This document shows, piece by piece, positions 37,551 through 48,440 of a stretch of 64,000 bases of DNA. Position numbers and translations under genes: made by a program. Under the pieces are notes generated by a model. It searched no databases. It saw only the letters and a list, made by a program, of their open reading frames with translations, and was not told the origin of the DNA. Each line of letters starts with the position of its first letter. The first letter of the stretch is position 1. Location: positions 21,310,535 through 21,374,534 of the forward strand of contig OY783203.1 of the NCBI GenBank assembly GCA_963678705.1, written 5' to 3'. The stretch comes from Panorpa germanica (Eukaryota; Arthropoda; Insecta; Mecoptera; Panorpidae).

Positions 37551-39182
37551 CAACGATCCTCAAACTACGGCTCACGATTTGATAGGATGGATATACACTG
37601 GATAGAATGAAATCTGAATGTCTTTTATCAATCTCAGTGACATCTCTCAATGCGTCACGTCACTAAATATAACTAACAATTAATAAACTAATTTGACAGT
37701 GAAAATTATTGAATTGAGCTGGATCTAATGGCCTTATTCTGTAAACTATTTTCAACGGTGAAAAACTTTCATAGCTGTAAAATGACGTCACAAAAGCGAT
37801 GATTTTTTATTTAGTATTCTGTAAGAAATTTCCATCGATTTTATTTTTGTCGCTGGAAAAAAATCGACCAAATTATAAGGTCGCCTTCAGCGGTGACTAT
37901 AAAAATTTTCATCGCTGTATTCTTGAAAACTGTCAAACAATTTGAACTATAATTTGAATTTCAGTTCAAAGTTTTAATTACACAGTATTCAAGTGAAAGT
38001 GTATTCTATTTAATTATTACTTAATACTTATATAATAATACGTTTATAAATGATTTCGCATTTGCTGTAGTTGGAGGATTTTGCGAAAAAGTAGAAAAGG
38101 AGTGTTTAAGAAGTGTTTATATACATATATTGGTTGTGGAGTTTGGACCTTATAGAGATCTATAGGCTGGCTAGGGCGTATCTGCGATCTGTCGGCGGTA
38201 TCCAAATTCTCGAACGGCAAATGTCGCTCAGTTCCTTTCAATAGCTTAGTGGGCGCACAATTTTGTTATGAAGGACCTTTTAGCTATTAACTAATTAATA
38301 GCAATTTCATATAAATTGATTAAATACTTTAGTTAATAAGAATACTAGTTACGACACTAGGTAAATGTAACTCGCGGTTAAGTTATAAATAAAAATGTGT
38401 GTAATTATTATTTTATGTACGAGTATATGCACCAAAAGGCTAAGCGTGCTGTTGGTTTGAGTGTTGAAGCGATAAGAACGAATTAGGACCAAATACGTAG
38501 TGTCGAACTCTGGAGAAGTAACTCATATAAACAAAGGTTGTTTACATAAGAAATAGTATCGCTTGCCCACAGAGAGCAGTGTATATAAAAACATCTAGGC
38601 ATAAAATATAAATGAATTAAGAGGAAGAAATCTTAAATCTAACATTAATTAAAAATAAAAGCAAGATATTGATATACATATATGAATATTGCATGCATTT
38701 ATTAACATATAAAAAGTATATATATATCGGAAAGTGAGGTTATGTTGAGGTTATGATTATGAAATAATTGCTATTTGCATAAATTGTGCATGGCCATTGA
38801 TCCGATCTACTGATTTTTCCGTTTTTATTTTCGTAAATGTCATATTGACTGTTTTTAGTAGATTTTGATATGTATGTATAATATAAACAACTGTCATTTA
38901 AAATATTTTATATTTTTTCTATTAAATACTTTGTCGTGATTAATCAAATATTTTAATACGTCATCAATACCAGTTTATACTTTTTCACCGCTGTATATTA
39001 TAGGGGCGGTGGAAAATTTTGCATACAGAATACCACTTTAGATATTTTAAATACAGCGACCTTATTCTATCGATGAAAAAATTAAATATTTCACCGTTAA
39101 AATAAGGTCGTTTTTTTGAAAAGTTACAGAATAAGGCCCTACGTGAAAGTGACGCGCTCCCCTATTAGTTTAGGAACCCCTG
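37551..39182. mobile_element. hAT MITE (222 bp of its own sequence) split by an H element
   Basis: CAATAAAC flanks both sides (37543-37550 and 39183-39190), a perfect 8-bp duplication. The ends CAACGATCCTCAAACTA and, inverted, CAGGGGTTCCTAAACTA are of the classic hAT type. Its own sequence is 37551-37729 plus about 39139-39182. The rest is the later H insertion. Confidence 0.85.
37730..39138. mobile_element. H element, 1.4 kb, nested in the hAT MITE
   Basis: The TIRs are inverted GGCCTTATTCTGTAA. Both subterminal regions carry repeated and inverted words such as TTCATCGCTGTA/TACAGCGA and TTCACCG. The interior has no protein-like frame; the short minus-strand ORF 38044-38241 is unsupported. 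Single copy in this window; superfamily not assigned. Confidence 0.7.
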
Positions 39183-39190
39183 CAATAAAC

Positions 39191-40261
39191 GATTGTTTAG
39201 CATATTTTGCATTTAGTTGTAGCCTGTGATGACGCTCGGCTACAATGAGTTTGCTGCAGCAAGTGACAGCTTGACAGTGTGGGCTACTGGTCTGTTCGCT
39301 GCAAAGTCAAATGTAAATTGCAAATGAAACTACAATATGTAGCACATAGCAGTGATCAGCACAAATTAAATACAACACAACAAATCCATTAGTCAACAGT
39401 CTCTGTCTCTCTGTTATACGGTACTGTGATCGGTACGCTGGACCTGTGACCCTGTGCTTCAGGAACTTGTGTATAGCTCAGTATTTTTTTGCAAAAATCA
39501 CAGTCCGTTCTTCTGTCTTCATATAAAAAGAGAATTACTCGTAGACAGGTGAATTTTTTGATTAGGAGTTTCGGATGTCTAACGACGCAATTACAAACGT
39601 TTTTCTATACAAGTTTTTTTTACTTCTTTTAGTCTAAGAAATTGTAACAAGGGAGGATGTTATTTAACTGAATGGAGCAAGATCTAACAGAACATCTAAA
39701 AAGAAAAAGAACCTTTTTTTCTTTATTTCAGATTGGATACAAGTCTTCAACTATGTTTGGTAGCAAAATAAAAACGAACTTAATTAAATGCTATACATTA
39801 AATGATTACATTTTTAATTTTTTTAATTATTTTTGTTAATGTTCTGTTTTGATTTCAATTTTAATTGCTTCATAATTGCAGTAAATGTACAAATATTAAA
39901 ATAAGTTCAGCACAGTACAGATTGTATAATAAAAAATGGTATTTATATGGAGATGCATTTTTAAAATAATTACCAATGTGTATGAATGAGACAGCACTAA
40001 AGAAATGAACTAATATATACGCACAACTGCTGTGCTTTAAATTGCGGGAAAATTTAATTCCTATTTTCATTTAAAAACAACAAATATGAACATGTTACGT
40101 GTATACATAATCTATTACCTATATACATTAATTAGATATTTAAAACGCCTTTATTGATTGATTATCGGTTTAAAAAAAAGAAATTTAAAAATATTTTATA
40201 GATTATTGTTCATGCACGAATTTCGAATTAAATTTGTGTATTTTTAATGGTAGTTTTATAG
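39191..40261. other. Unassigned DNA
   Basis: No gene or repeat family was recognised. Confidence 0.4.
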
Positions 40262-40350
40262 CTGACGACCTCCTACTACTTTGGTAGTTTTGTCTATTCT
40301 TATATATATGAATCCCACAGCTGCCTAATAATTTTATGATTAAACTTAAT
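40262..40350 (-). mobile_element. SINE-O body fragment
   Basis: CTGACGACCTCCTACTACTT and CACAGCTGCCTAATAATTTT correspond in order to the body of the intact SINE at 44121. Head and tail are absent. Confidence 0.55.
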
Positions 40351-40422
40351 AACAAACTAGAGTAGAAATATAGCACTTGTTTGTAAATCGACCCTTAAGA
40401 CATAGAGGTCATGTGTTAGCAT

Positions 40423-41183
40423 TAGGGCTTCACACGAAATGAGATAAGGCGAAAGTTTCAAAAATCTCGCCTCGTTAGAAAAAAATAAGAATCGTTTTAG
40501 TCTCGGTCCCGTCTCGTAATCGTTTGTCTCGTCACTTTTCGTTATTGTGAGAACTTACTCCTAAGATAGTCCTAAACAAAGTAATTCATTATATTACTTC
40601 GGATAATTATAATTTTTATTTTAAATTTTTCACACACTAAGCATATAGCTTTTTTCTCACTATTAATTGTATCAAATTAAAGAAAAATATCTTTAAAGAA
40701 TTTTTCTTTATACACAGTTGACCAACTAGTTCAATTTCACTTAATACATCATCACTACAATCTAATCTAGGCCTTTTTCTCAGGTTGACACCACTAATAT
40801 CTACGCTCAACGACATTTTTACGGCAACTAGAGGCTAAAATATTTTCAAACCATCGCATTGCAAATAATTTCAATTCACATTTATTTTCCCTTAAACCTT
40901 CGTTTCCGTTCGGCTTCAAAATGTTGTAAAATTATAAAATAAAATATTTAACAGATTTTTGTTTACCAGATTTTATATTTCGTAAATGTACGACCCAATC
41001 TTTTTTATTAGTTTATTTTTCTAGCATTTTTTTTTTAAATAATGTCAACGAAACTCTCGGGTCTCGTCGTATGTGGTCTCCGTACCGTCTCAACAATTTT
41101 CAGAAATGTCTCATCTCGTACCGTTTCGCTTTTACGAGACAAGAAGCGAGACGAAAAAAGTCTCGTGCTCGTGTGAAGCCCTA
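40423..41183. mobile_element. F element (copy 3), complete hAT-like element
   Basis: It begins TAGGGCTTCACACGA and ends TCGTGTGAAGCCCTA. The flanks GTTAGCAT (40415-40422) and GTAAGCAT (41184-41191) form an 8-bp duplication with one mismatch. It is 761 bp with GAGAC-rich subterminal zones, collinear with F copy 2, and has no transposase. Confidence 0.9.
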
Positions 41184-41191
41184 GTAAGCAT

Positions 41192-41944
41192 CAATACTCT
41201 CTGTCACTGTCTATTGCATATAACATCCAGACAATATGTCAGTGGACCAAAAATCGAATTCAAAACACATCAATCACCATTGCCTGTACTTTAGGTTGTA
41301 GTTTATTTTAGTTATTGAAATGCAAATAAGATTTACAAACATCTAATACTAAGACATAGTTATTCTGTTGGTGTGTTGATTCAGTTAATATTTTTTTCCT
41401 TTCTTTACATTTTTCTAGCATTTTACGGTTTTCATTTGTAATAAATTTTTAAAACTATAAAAAATTCATGTTGTGCATAAAACTTTTGTAGTTTTGCTCA
41501 AGTAGGAGTCTCACTCTCCCACACAACAAGTATACATACACACACACACTACTTTACTTTATCTCTTGAACTTTGCATCATTAAAATAACTTTTTCATGT
41601 TTTGAGACAACGTTTTCCGCAATTAAATAAACTTCATTTAGAAACTCAGTTCACGCATTACTCGTAAGTTTGAGACAGTTTGGGTTGTCATTAGCGACTT
41701 CGTTTGTCACAGTCATAGTCACTCATGCATAAATACTACATACTGGTGTTGTACCTTCGTGACACAGATTGTAATATTGTCTTCATGATTATCGAAACTA
41801 ATTATACTAAAGAAATTATTAACAAAATAAAAATGAAATCGAAATTTTAAGAAAATTGAAATTTGAAAAATTTTCAAAGAGCAATATGTACCTGATAACG
41901 TTATAAGTCTGAAATATTTAACAAAGACATGTTATGACAAAGTC
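41192..41944. other. Unassigned DNA
   Basis: Nothing recognised apart from one TACTCGTA octamer at 41659. Confidence 0.4.
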
Positions 41945-42029
41945 GTCACACGGACGGCCTTCTATTATGTTGGTAGTTTTTATGGTGTTAAAGCCTCATA
42001 TGTTCCACACCGTTGTCTAGTAAGGTTAA
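41945..42029 (-). mobile_element. SINE-O body fragment hit by an R element
   Basis: GGCCTTCTATTATGTTGGTA, ATGGTGTTAAAGCCTCATA and CACCGTTGTCTAGTAAG follow the SINE body order, and the match breaks where the R element starts. Confidence 0.5.
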
Positions 42030-42564
42030 AGTATCATTCCCACTCACTGCTTTAATTTAATTTTGTATTTTAATTGTTTAAATAATTTAAATTGTTTAGC
42101 ATACAGCAATACGCGTAGTCATCCACAGTACCATTTTTAATTTTATTTATTTTTTAAGTTTTCTTAGTCTTTTTAGAACCTTACAAGGTCCAATGTCTTA
42201 AATTAAAAATATTAAATTAAGAAAAACTATATTATATTATAACCTCCAAAATGTGACAATCTGACAAAATGCAGTAGGATTTACTTTTAAAAGAAGTTTA
42301 ATGTCAGTTTTTGAAAAATATAGAAGTGAAAACAATTTCTATTACTAATTGTTATTAAAAATAGCAATTTTAATTATTTCACATACAATTGTCGAACTGT
42401 CAAAATTTATATTACTAACGATGCATACGCAACAACTAAATTAACTAAAATTAAATTAAAACACGAATGTGAAAAGAAATGCTTAAACGAAAACCTTAAA
42501 TCTATATTTCAATGTTAAATAGAAACAGTAGATCAAATATTAAAACAGTGAGTGGGAATGAGGC
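42030..42564. mobile_element. R element (copy 2), complete
   Basis: The same ends as copy 1, with TTAA at 42026-42029 and 42565-42568. About 65 bp longer than copy 1 owing to small indels, chiefly an extra segment at about 42374-42420. Confidence 0.85.
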
Positions 42565-42759
42565 TTAAGTTAATGTAAGCACGTAATCAAATAAATTTGA
42601 TAAGAAACAAAACAGCCTTACAACCTTAAATATACAGCAGTCTGGATATTATGAATGAATGCTCTCGGAAACTGTGTCGTTAATAATTCATACCCTTTAA
42701 ATACATTTAATGCAATCTTTTATAAAATAAGTTTATTATTATTATATTTATAAGTTTAT

Positions 42760-43738
42760 TTATTTTAATTTGACATAAATAAACATTGCACAAGGGTCGC
42801 AGCGGAAGTTCGAGTCTTTCCGATAACACTCGTGCTGCATTCGGGAACATCTGCAAATTTGTTTAACAAGGCTCTCTGTTTTTGTATCTTTAGGGCGTCC
42901 GCACACGACGCGACTGATTGCAAACCTTAGCTCCGAATCTACCCGAACCGAATGTGATTACAACTGTCTTGCTAGTAAAAGAACGAACGAGTTTACGAGT
43001 GAGATAAAACACACCGCACGAACGTAACTAAACTGATTTGAAACTGGTTTTGAGCATATATTCAGCGACTATATTTCTCCGTCGCAGGGCGTTGTTGGTT
43101 TTATGCGTTTGATGATGATATCATCAACAGAGATGTTTACGAAAAGTATTTAAATACATACATGCAATTAAATATAACACAATAGAACCCCCTGTTTTGC
43201 TATTGTTAAAAATTCTATAGAATCACGATACACGGCTCGTGCTCGTTTTCGATGAAAACTTCGTTTCTCGTTTAGTTTGCAATCAGTCGACTCGTGTGCC
43301 TTTCCTCGTGTTTTATCTCACCCGTTCGATCTCTCACTAACAATACAGTTGTAATCACATTCGCTTCGGGCAGATTTGGGCTAAGGTTTGCAACCAGTCG
43401 GGTCGTGTGCAGAGGGCCTTAAAAATATATTTTTAAATACTTTAGTGTGGATTTCAATTGCATACACGTTTTTTTATAAATGCGTTCGGCACACAATGAT
43501 CGAGTGTTTTCGTGTATACTCTTACATATTTGAAATTGAATATTGTTTTGATTATGTATGTCATTACTAGGTTTTTATGTACTTTAATTTATTGGAGTTT
43601 TGAAATTCTTGGATTTAAAAATATTATTAGAGATTAAATTTAAAAATAACTTTATATTTATAATTAGTTTAATTTTAATATTATTAACCACTTCAAAACG
43701 AATCACATTTTGAAACTTTAATATGATTTTAAATATTG
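42760..43738. repeat. Inverted duplication unit, copy 2, carrying A element copy 5
   Basis: Reverse-orientation partner of 36245-37070. It carries an extra ~45 bp (around 43480-43520) absent from copy 1. Both copies carry an A element between AAATATATTTTTA and the sequence beginning TTAAACAAATTTGCAG (read in copy-1 orientation). Confidence 0.8.
42893..43418. mobile_element. A element (copy 5), rearranged with an extra inverted arm
   Basis: It starts GGGCGTCCGCACACGACGCG after TTA. A normal-looking end is reached near 43299 (AGTCGACTCGTGTGC), but ~120 bp follow (43300-43418). These are an inverted copy of the element's own first ~130 bp, ending GTGTGCAGAGGGCC before TTA. The result is a longer hairpin. 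Confidence 0.85.
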
Positions 43739-44106
43739 CAGTAGTTTTAGTTTATTATTAGATATACAATTTCATGCGGCTAATAATATACTCAAACATA
43801 ATAATGGTCTTCAATTCTTTTACATTTTTATACATCATATTATACATCAAAAATTCATACTATAGAATATCAAATTTACAAATATGTCAACATACCTGGG
43901 GTTGCAATAACACTTTCTACCATTCAGGTGACTTTTCTCACTTATCCACTATGGAACCCGTTTCCTCAAATTTTTTAAATAATTAATGAACATTTATAAA
44001 TAATTTGTACAGAGTTTTGGTAAAAAAAGTGGTGTTGCCAACAAGTATGCAGGAACTACTAAGATATCCGAGGTAGCCAGTGTGCTTAGTGACAGACAGG
44101 ATATTG
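43739..44106. other. Unassigned AT-rich DNA
   Basis: Nothing recognised. Confidence 0.4.
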
Positions 44107-44120
44107 CATATAGCGTGTTT

Positions 44121-44394
44121 TTTTTTTTTTTTTTATTTAATTTATTTAACGTCGGCCTATTTCCGATGCTGAGTCCTATCACCGACGACCTCCTTCAATG
44201 TTGGCAGTATTTATGGTGTCGTGGCCTCATATATGTGGGCTACACCACTGCCTAATAAGTGTACGATTATGTATGACCATAATCAATATAAGTTCATAAT
44301 AACCAAACCCAGAAAATATATATCTGGTTTGGGGATCGAACCCGAAGACACAGCAGTCGGCGTCAAGCATCAATGCTCTCGCCTACTGTGTCGT
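44121..44394 (-). mobile_element. SINE-O, full copy with target-site duplications
   Basis: The 14-bp duplications CATATAGCGTGTTT lie at 44107-44120 and 44395-44408. Read on the minus strand it begins GACGACACAGTAGGCGAGAG (A-box region) and has CGGGTTCGATCCCC (B box) about 50 bp further on. A non-tRNA body of about 190 bp follows, ending in a poly-A tail (T-run at 44121-44135 on the plus strand). This is the standard layout of a tRNA-derived SINE mobilised by a LINE. The best-preserved member of about nine traces in the window. Confidence 0.95.
44325..44394 (-). promoter_or_regulatory. Internal RNA polymerase III promoter of SINE-O
   Basis: On the minus strand, an A-box-like TAGGCGAGAGCAT and a B box GGTTCGATCCC lie in the order and spacing of a tRNA gene. 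A tRNA cloverleaf is not preserved, so this is a SINE promoter rather than a tRNA gene. Confidence 0.8.
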
Positions 44395-44579
44395 CATATA
44401 GCGTGTTTAAAAGTATAGGTGTATTAATAAATGAAATGTAAATATGTAAAATGTTAATAAAATGAATTAAGAAGTGCGAAAAAAGGACCGTGGTCTTAGG
44501 AAGCCCCGATTTTGAATAAAAATTTAATGAAATTTTTTTTTTAATAAAAATAGCGCGAAATTTGAATCCGGCACTCTTA

Positions 44580-44986
44580 GGCCGTCCGCACATGGATCGA
44601 CTAATTGCAAACACGAGCCCCGAATCTGCCCGAACCGAATGAGAATGGAATAGTGTTGTTAGTGAGAAAACGCACGTGTATACGAGTAAGAGAACACACA
44701 CGGCACGAATGAAAGAAAACTGATTTGAAATTAGTTTTGAGCGACTGTGTTTCTAGGTCGCAGGGCAATTACGTTGTATGCTATTGATGGTAACATCATG
44801 AGCAGAGATGTGCACAGATACTTTATCTCAAATATATTCTTTATATACAAATATCTCACAATAAAATCCCCTATTATGCTATTGTTAAAAATTCTATAGA
44901 GTCACGAAACACGGCCCGAAATGGCTCGTTTTTCGTTTTCGTTAGAAACTTCGAGTTTGCAATCGGTCGACTCGTGTGGGGACGCC
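44580..44986. mobile_element. A element (copy 6), complete
   Basis: TTA at 44577-44579 and 44987-44989. It begins GGCCGTCCGCACATGGATCG and ends GACTCGTGTGGGGACGCC. It is very close in sequence to copy 7 (47598), with which it shares the same altered right end. Confidence 0.9.
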
Positions 44987-44989
44987 TTA

Positions 44990-45529
44990 TTCGAATATGT
45001 GTGCATTTATATAATTAGATTTACAAACCAGAAGTATAGTTTGGGATGTTGTATTTGTTTATGGATTATAATAAAATAAGATGCGATATTTTTATCGGTT
45101 GTCAGTAAGAAGATCAGTATCGGAAATGAAATAAATATGTATTTATTGACTACATCATGCTAAATGGAATAGTCAAGTGCATTTAGACGGTTTAATTACA
45201 TAAGTTATAAATAAGTTGGAATTTGAATATATTGATCCTGCATAAAACGTAATTACTACATATAGTATGAATTTATAACAAGTATGTACTTGTACCTTTA
45301 TGCCATTTGCTTGTTATTTCCACCCCAGTACTCACAGCTACTAGTAAACAAACACACAGTAAATGAACTGATGCATCGAAGCATTAAAGCCTGCCAGTAG
45401 TGCCAGTGTATTGTTATTATTATCCATTGAGTATTTCAAAGGCCATTGATTTTCTATTTTCTGTGAGTGTGTTGTACTTGTACCCGTTGCATTATTTATT
45501 TATTATATTTGTACGTAGCGTAATATGAT
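44990..45529. other. Unassigned DNA
   Basis: Nothing recognised. Confidence 0.4.
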
Positions 45530-46136
45530 ATACGACTATAAAGAATGTTCATTAAAAACAATATAACAAATAATTTTTCATATAAACTGAATAAAAAAAT
45601 ATATTTTTTTCAACAAAATATAAAATATTTTCAATTTATTCATTATTTGACCAACTTTTTTTCAATATTTGTGATTTTACAAAATTTCAGTTTTCTAGCA
45701 CATTTTTTACCCTCGGCAAAAACTGCCCCCAAATAAAATTTTGAATTTTTTTTTTAATATGAAATTCAATTTTTACAAAATCCAAAATTTGAGCTTTCTC
45801 CAAAGTTTTCTACCGAGCCCCCTAATCTGCTCGGCGCCCCTTTTATAAAATTTTGAAATATGTTCGCATTTAATAGCGTAATACACATGTCAAATTTCAC
45901 CTTTCTATCTTTTACGAATATAAAATTATACAGCAAAAAATTTTATTCCAGTTATTCATAAATTACGGGTTTCCAGGAAATTCAGGGACGCCAAAAGTCT
46001 TAGAATTTTTTTCCCTACGAAATTGGAAATTTTCAAAAACTTCCTTGGAGCCGTTTTCGAGCTGCCATACAAAATTTGAACCGAACATATAAAGATATAA
46101 GAATATAAATATACACCTGGAACATTATAATATACG
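45530..46136. mobile_element. N element (copy 2), 5' end truncated
   Basis: It aligns with the other N copies from TAATTTTTCATATAAAC onward through CGGCAAAAACTGCCCCCA and GGAGCCGTTTTCGAGCTGCC to CACCTGGAACATTATAATAT. The 5' ACTAGA... end is missing. Confidence 0.75.
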
Positions 46137-46515
46137 AAATGGAAATATAACAAATAAAAATGTACATGAGATAAAGCGAATGAATATATTTATTTATTAT
46201 TGAAACATTTAATGCCATGTGTCATAAATATATTTTGAAGGACAGAGCTCGATTGTAGTTATTGACCGCCTCAATTATCAGGATTTATTAGTTTATCAGA
46301 CCCAAGCTTGAACTATATATGTATAGTTCAAGTAGTTATGTAGTTATAGTTGAAAAAATTAAATATCATTCATTTTACTAAAATATTTAAGTAATATAAT
46401 TAAAAGAATAATTAATCAAGTTGAAGAGTGTAATAATAATTTCAAGCATTAATATTCCTTTAATACTTTAAAGAATTTTGCCTCTTTGATTATCCTGGTT
46501 CTTTATCCTGGTTTA
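46137..46515. other. Unassigned AT-rich DNA
   Basis: Contains a small palindrome TTGAACTATATATGTATAGTTCAA (given as two overlapping halves: TTGAACTATAT and ATATAGTTCAA) at about 46309-46332. Otherwise nothing. Confidence 0.4.
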
Positions 46516-47159
46516 GGGGTTATATACAGTCAGGAGATTTAAGAATTCTTCCTGAACAAGCTCTTAAATGTATTAATGTAAAAGTTTGTACATATATTAC
46601 GGTAACTTTTATCTGTATGTTAAAATTTTTGTATTTGTAAAATAATAATAGCTGATCTCCAGGAGCTCCTCTCAAAAAGGGCATCTTGCGGTGACCACGA
46701 TATCTCTAGACTAAAAATGAAAATACCAAATGGATTTCGTAATGTATAATCTAGTAATTAATCAAAGGAATAAGCAAAATAAATTTTGTTAACATAATGG
46801 CGGCTCCTCAAAAAAAAAATCTATTTTTGACCAAAATTTTGCCTTAAATTGTTTATAAAAAAAAAAACTAATTACTAACTAATTACTAAAAAATATACTT
46901 AAGAAGCTTGTGTTAACATTTGAGACTGATCGGTTCAAACCGTTTCTGAGAAATCTTGGTCACAGTTTTCAAAAAAACGTATTAAAAGTTTCAAAAGCAC
47001 TTTACATAGAGTAAAAGAAGAATTATTTCAATTCCCATAACTTTGAAAATAATCGCCGGATTGACTTGAAATTTTCTGTGTGTGTACTTAAACATATGTA
47101 CATTACGAAAATAAAATAAATAAATAGATTTCAAAAAAATTCTAACGGTATATAACCTC
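46516..47159. mobile_element. J element (copy 2), complete
   Basis: It begins GGGGTTATATACAG and ends GGTATATAACCTC, with TTA on both sides (46513-46515 and 47160-47162). The well-conserved internal stretch (about 46895-46970) contains AACCGTTTCTGAGAAATCTT. It is inverted relative to copy 1. Confidence 0.8.
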
Positions 47160-47384
47160 TTAAATGAATGTTTTAATTGTATCTTCAATAAAATTAAGAC
47201 TATTTAAAGAAATCTCATTTGAGATCCTGATATTTAACTTTTTCAGTACGTATAAAATATATTTCTAAAATTTAAGATATTATCAGAGCCTATAATTAAA
47301 GTAGGTTCCGTATGTCCATTTATTTGCCGTATGAAGTATGTTGCCAATGTCCTTTTATACTGAACTGATTCTATTACTGAAAAA

Positions 47385-47466
47385 GCAGTATTGCTCTAGT
47401 GCACGAATCGAACCCAGAGACACTGCAGTCTGACATCAAGCATCCTGCTCTCTCGCATCTGACTAA
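47385..47466 (-). mobile_element. SINE-O head fragment
   Basis: Minus strand: GATGCGAGAGAGCAGGATGC (A-box region), then CTGGGTTCGATTCGTGC (B box). Diverged body may extend left to about 47330. Confidence 0.65.
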
Positions 47467-47597
47467 AGGTAATCGTCCACAACTAGACATTACTTCGTCC
47501 GATTCTTCCTTAAACGATGATGAAAAAGGATGTGAGAGTTGGGAGGAGGTGACGCTTCTGAATATCATTTATTCGACGAACCTTCGGATACCACTAA

Positions 47598-48010
47598 GGC
47601 CGTCCGCACATGGGTCGACTGATTGCGAACTCGAGCCCCGAATCTGCCCGAACCGAATGAGAATGGAATTGTGTTGTTAGTGAGAAAACGCACGTGTATA
47701 CGGGTAAGAGAACACACACGGCACGAATGAAAAGAAACTGATTTGAAATTAGTTTTGAGTGACTGTGTTTCTAGGTCGCAGGGCAATTACGTTGTATGCT
47801 ATTGATGGTAACATCATGAGCAGAGATGTGCACAAATACTTTTCAAAAGTATTTAAATACATGCATATATACAAATTTCTCACAATAAAATCACCTATTA
47901 TGCTATTGTTAAAAATTCTATAGAGTCACGAAACACGGCCGGACATGCCTCGTTTTTCGTTTTCGTTAGAAACTTCGAGTTTGCAATCGGTCGACTCGTG
48001 TGGGGACGCC
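47598..48010. mobile_element. A element (copy 7), complete
   Basis: It begins GGCCGTCCGCACATGGGTCG after TAA and ends GTGTGGGGACGCC before TTA. Nearly identical to copy 6 through the interior. Confidence 0.9.
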
Positions 48011-48029
48011 TTATTTGAATATGGAAGTA

Positions 48030-48168
48030 TGCGAACTAAGGCGAGCCTATGAAACTTGCCTCCGTTCCCAAAAAGGATCAGTGTACAAACGACGTCAGTA
48101 TCTTCCAAGGTCGGTAAATGCATTTTGAATGAACGTTTAAATGCCGAATGAACGAAGAAATCGGACCG
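48030..48168 (+). repeat. 139-bp segment shared (inverted) with 54873-55003
   Basis: Contains CTATGAAACTTGCCTCCGTT and ACGTTTAAATGCCGAATGAA. The same segment directly precedes the piggyBac transposase remnant at 54431-54885, so it is probably part of that element or its flank that was copied next to A elements here. Confidence 0.75.
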
Positions 48169-48440
48169 TTTATTCGGCAATCGGATCATTCCAACCGAAT
48201 GATAATACAACTGTGTTGTCAGTGTGAGACTGCACGTGTGAAAAAAAAGCTGATTTGAAATTAGTTTTGAGCGACTATGTTTCTTGGTCGCAGGGCAATT
48301 ACGTTGCATGCTAATGATGATGACATCATGAACAGAGATGTGCCTAAATACATTTCAAAAATATATAGATACATACGAAACATGGCTCGTTTTTCATTTT
48401 CGTTCGAAACTTAGTCTGTAAATCTGTAGCATTTGTGTGT
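48169..48440. mobile_element. A element (copy 8), left end replaced
   Basis: From CCAACCGAATGATAATACAA onward it follows the A family, including TCGCAGGGCAATTACGTTGC, to a decayed right end (TTTGTGTGTCC). The normal GGCCGTCC terminus is missing and is replaced by the piggyBac-linked 139-bp segment. Confidence 0.75.

Noticed and set aside
20486..42564. Assignment of R elements to piggyBac because of TTAA flanks
   Set aside because: Ends do not begin with the usual CCC triplet, and AT-rich flanks make TTAA likely by chance, so the class was left open.
44325..44394. tRNA gene
   Set aside because: A and B boxes are present, but arms do not pair into a cloverleaf and the unit continues into a SINE body with a poly-A tail and target duplications.
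47399..47680. 93-codon ORF with an acidic Ser-rich stretch, possibly transposase N-terminus
   Set aside because: It runs through a SINE head and into an A element. Only ~100 bp are unique and no motif supports a protein.
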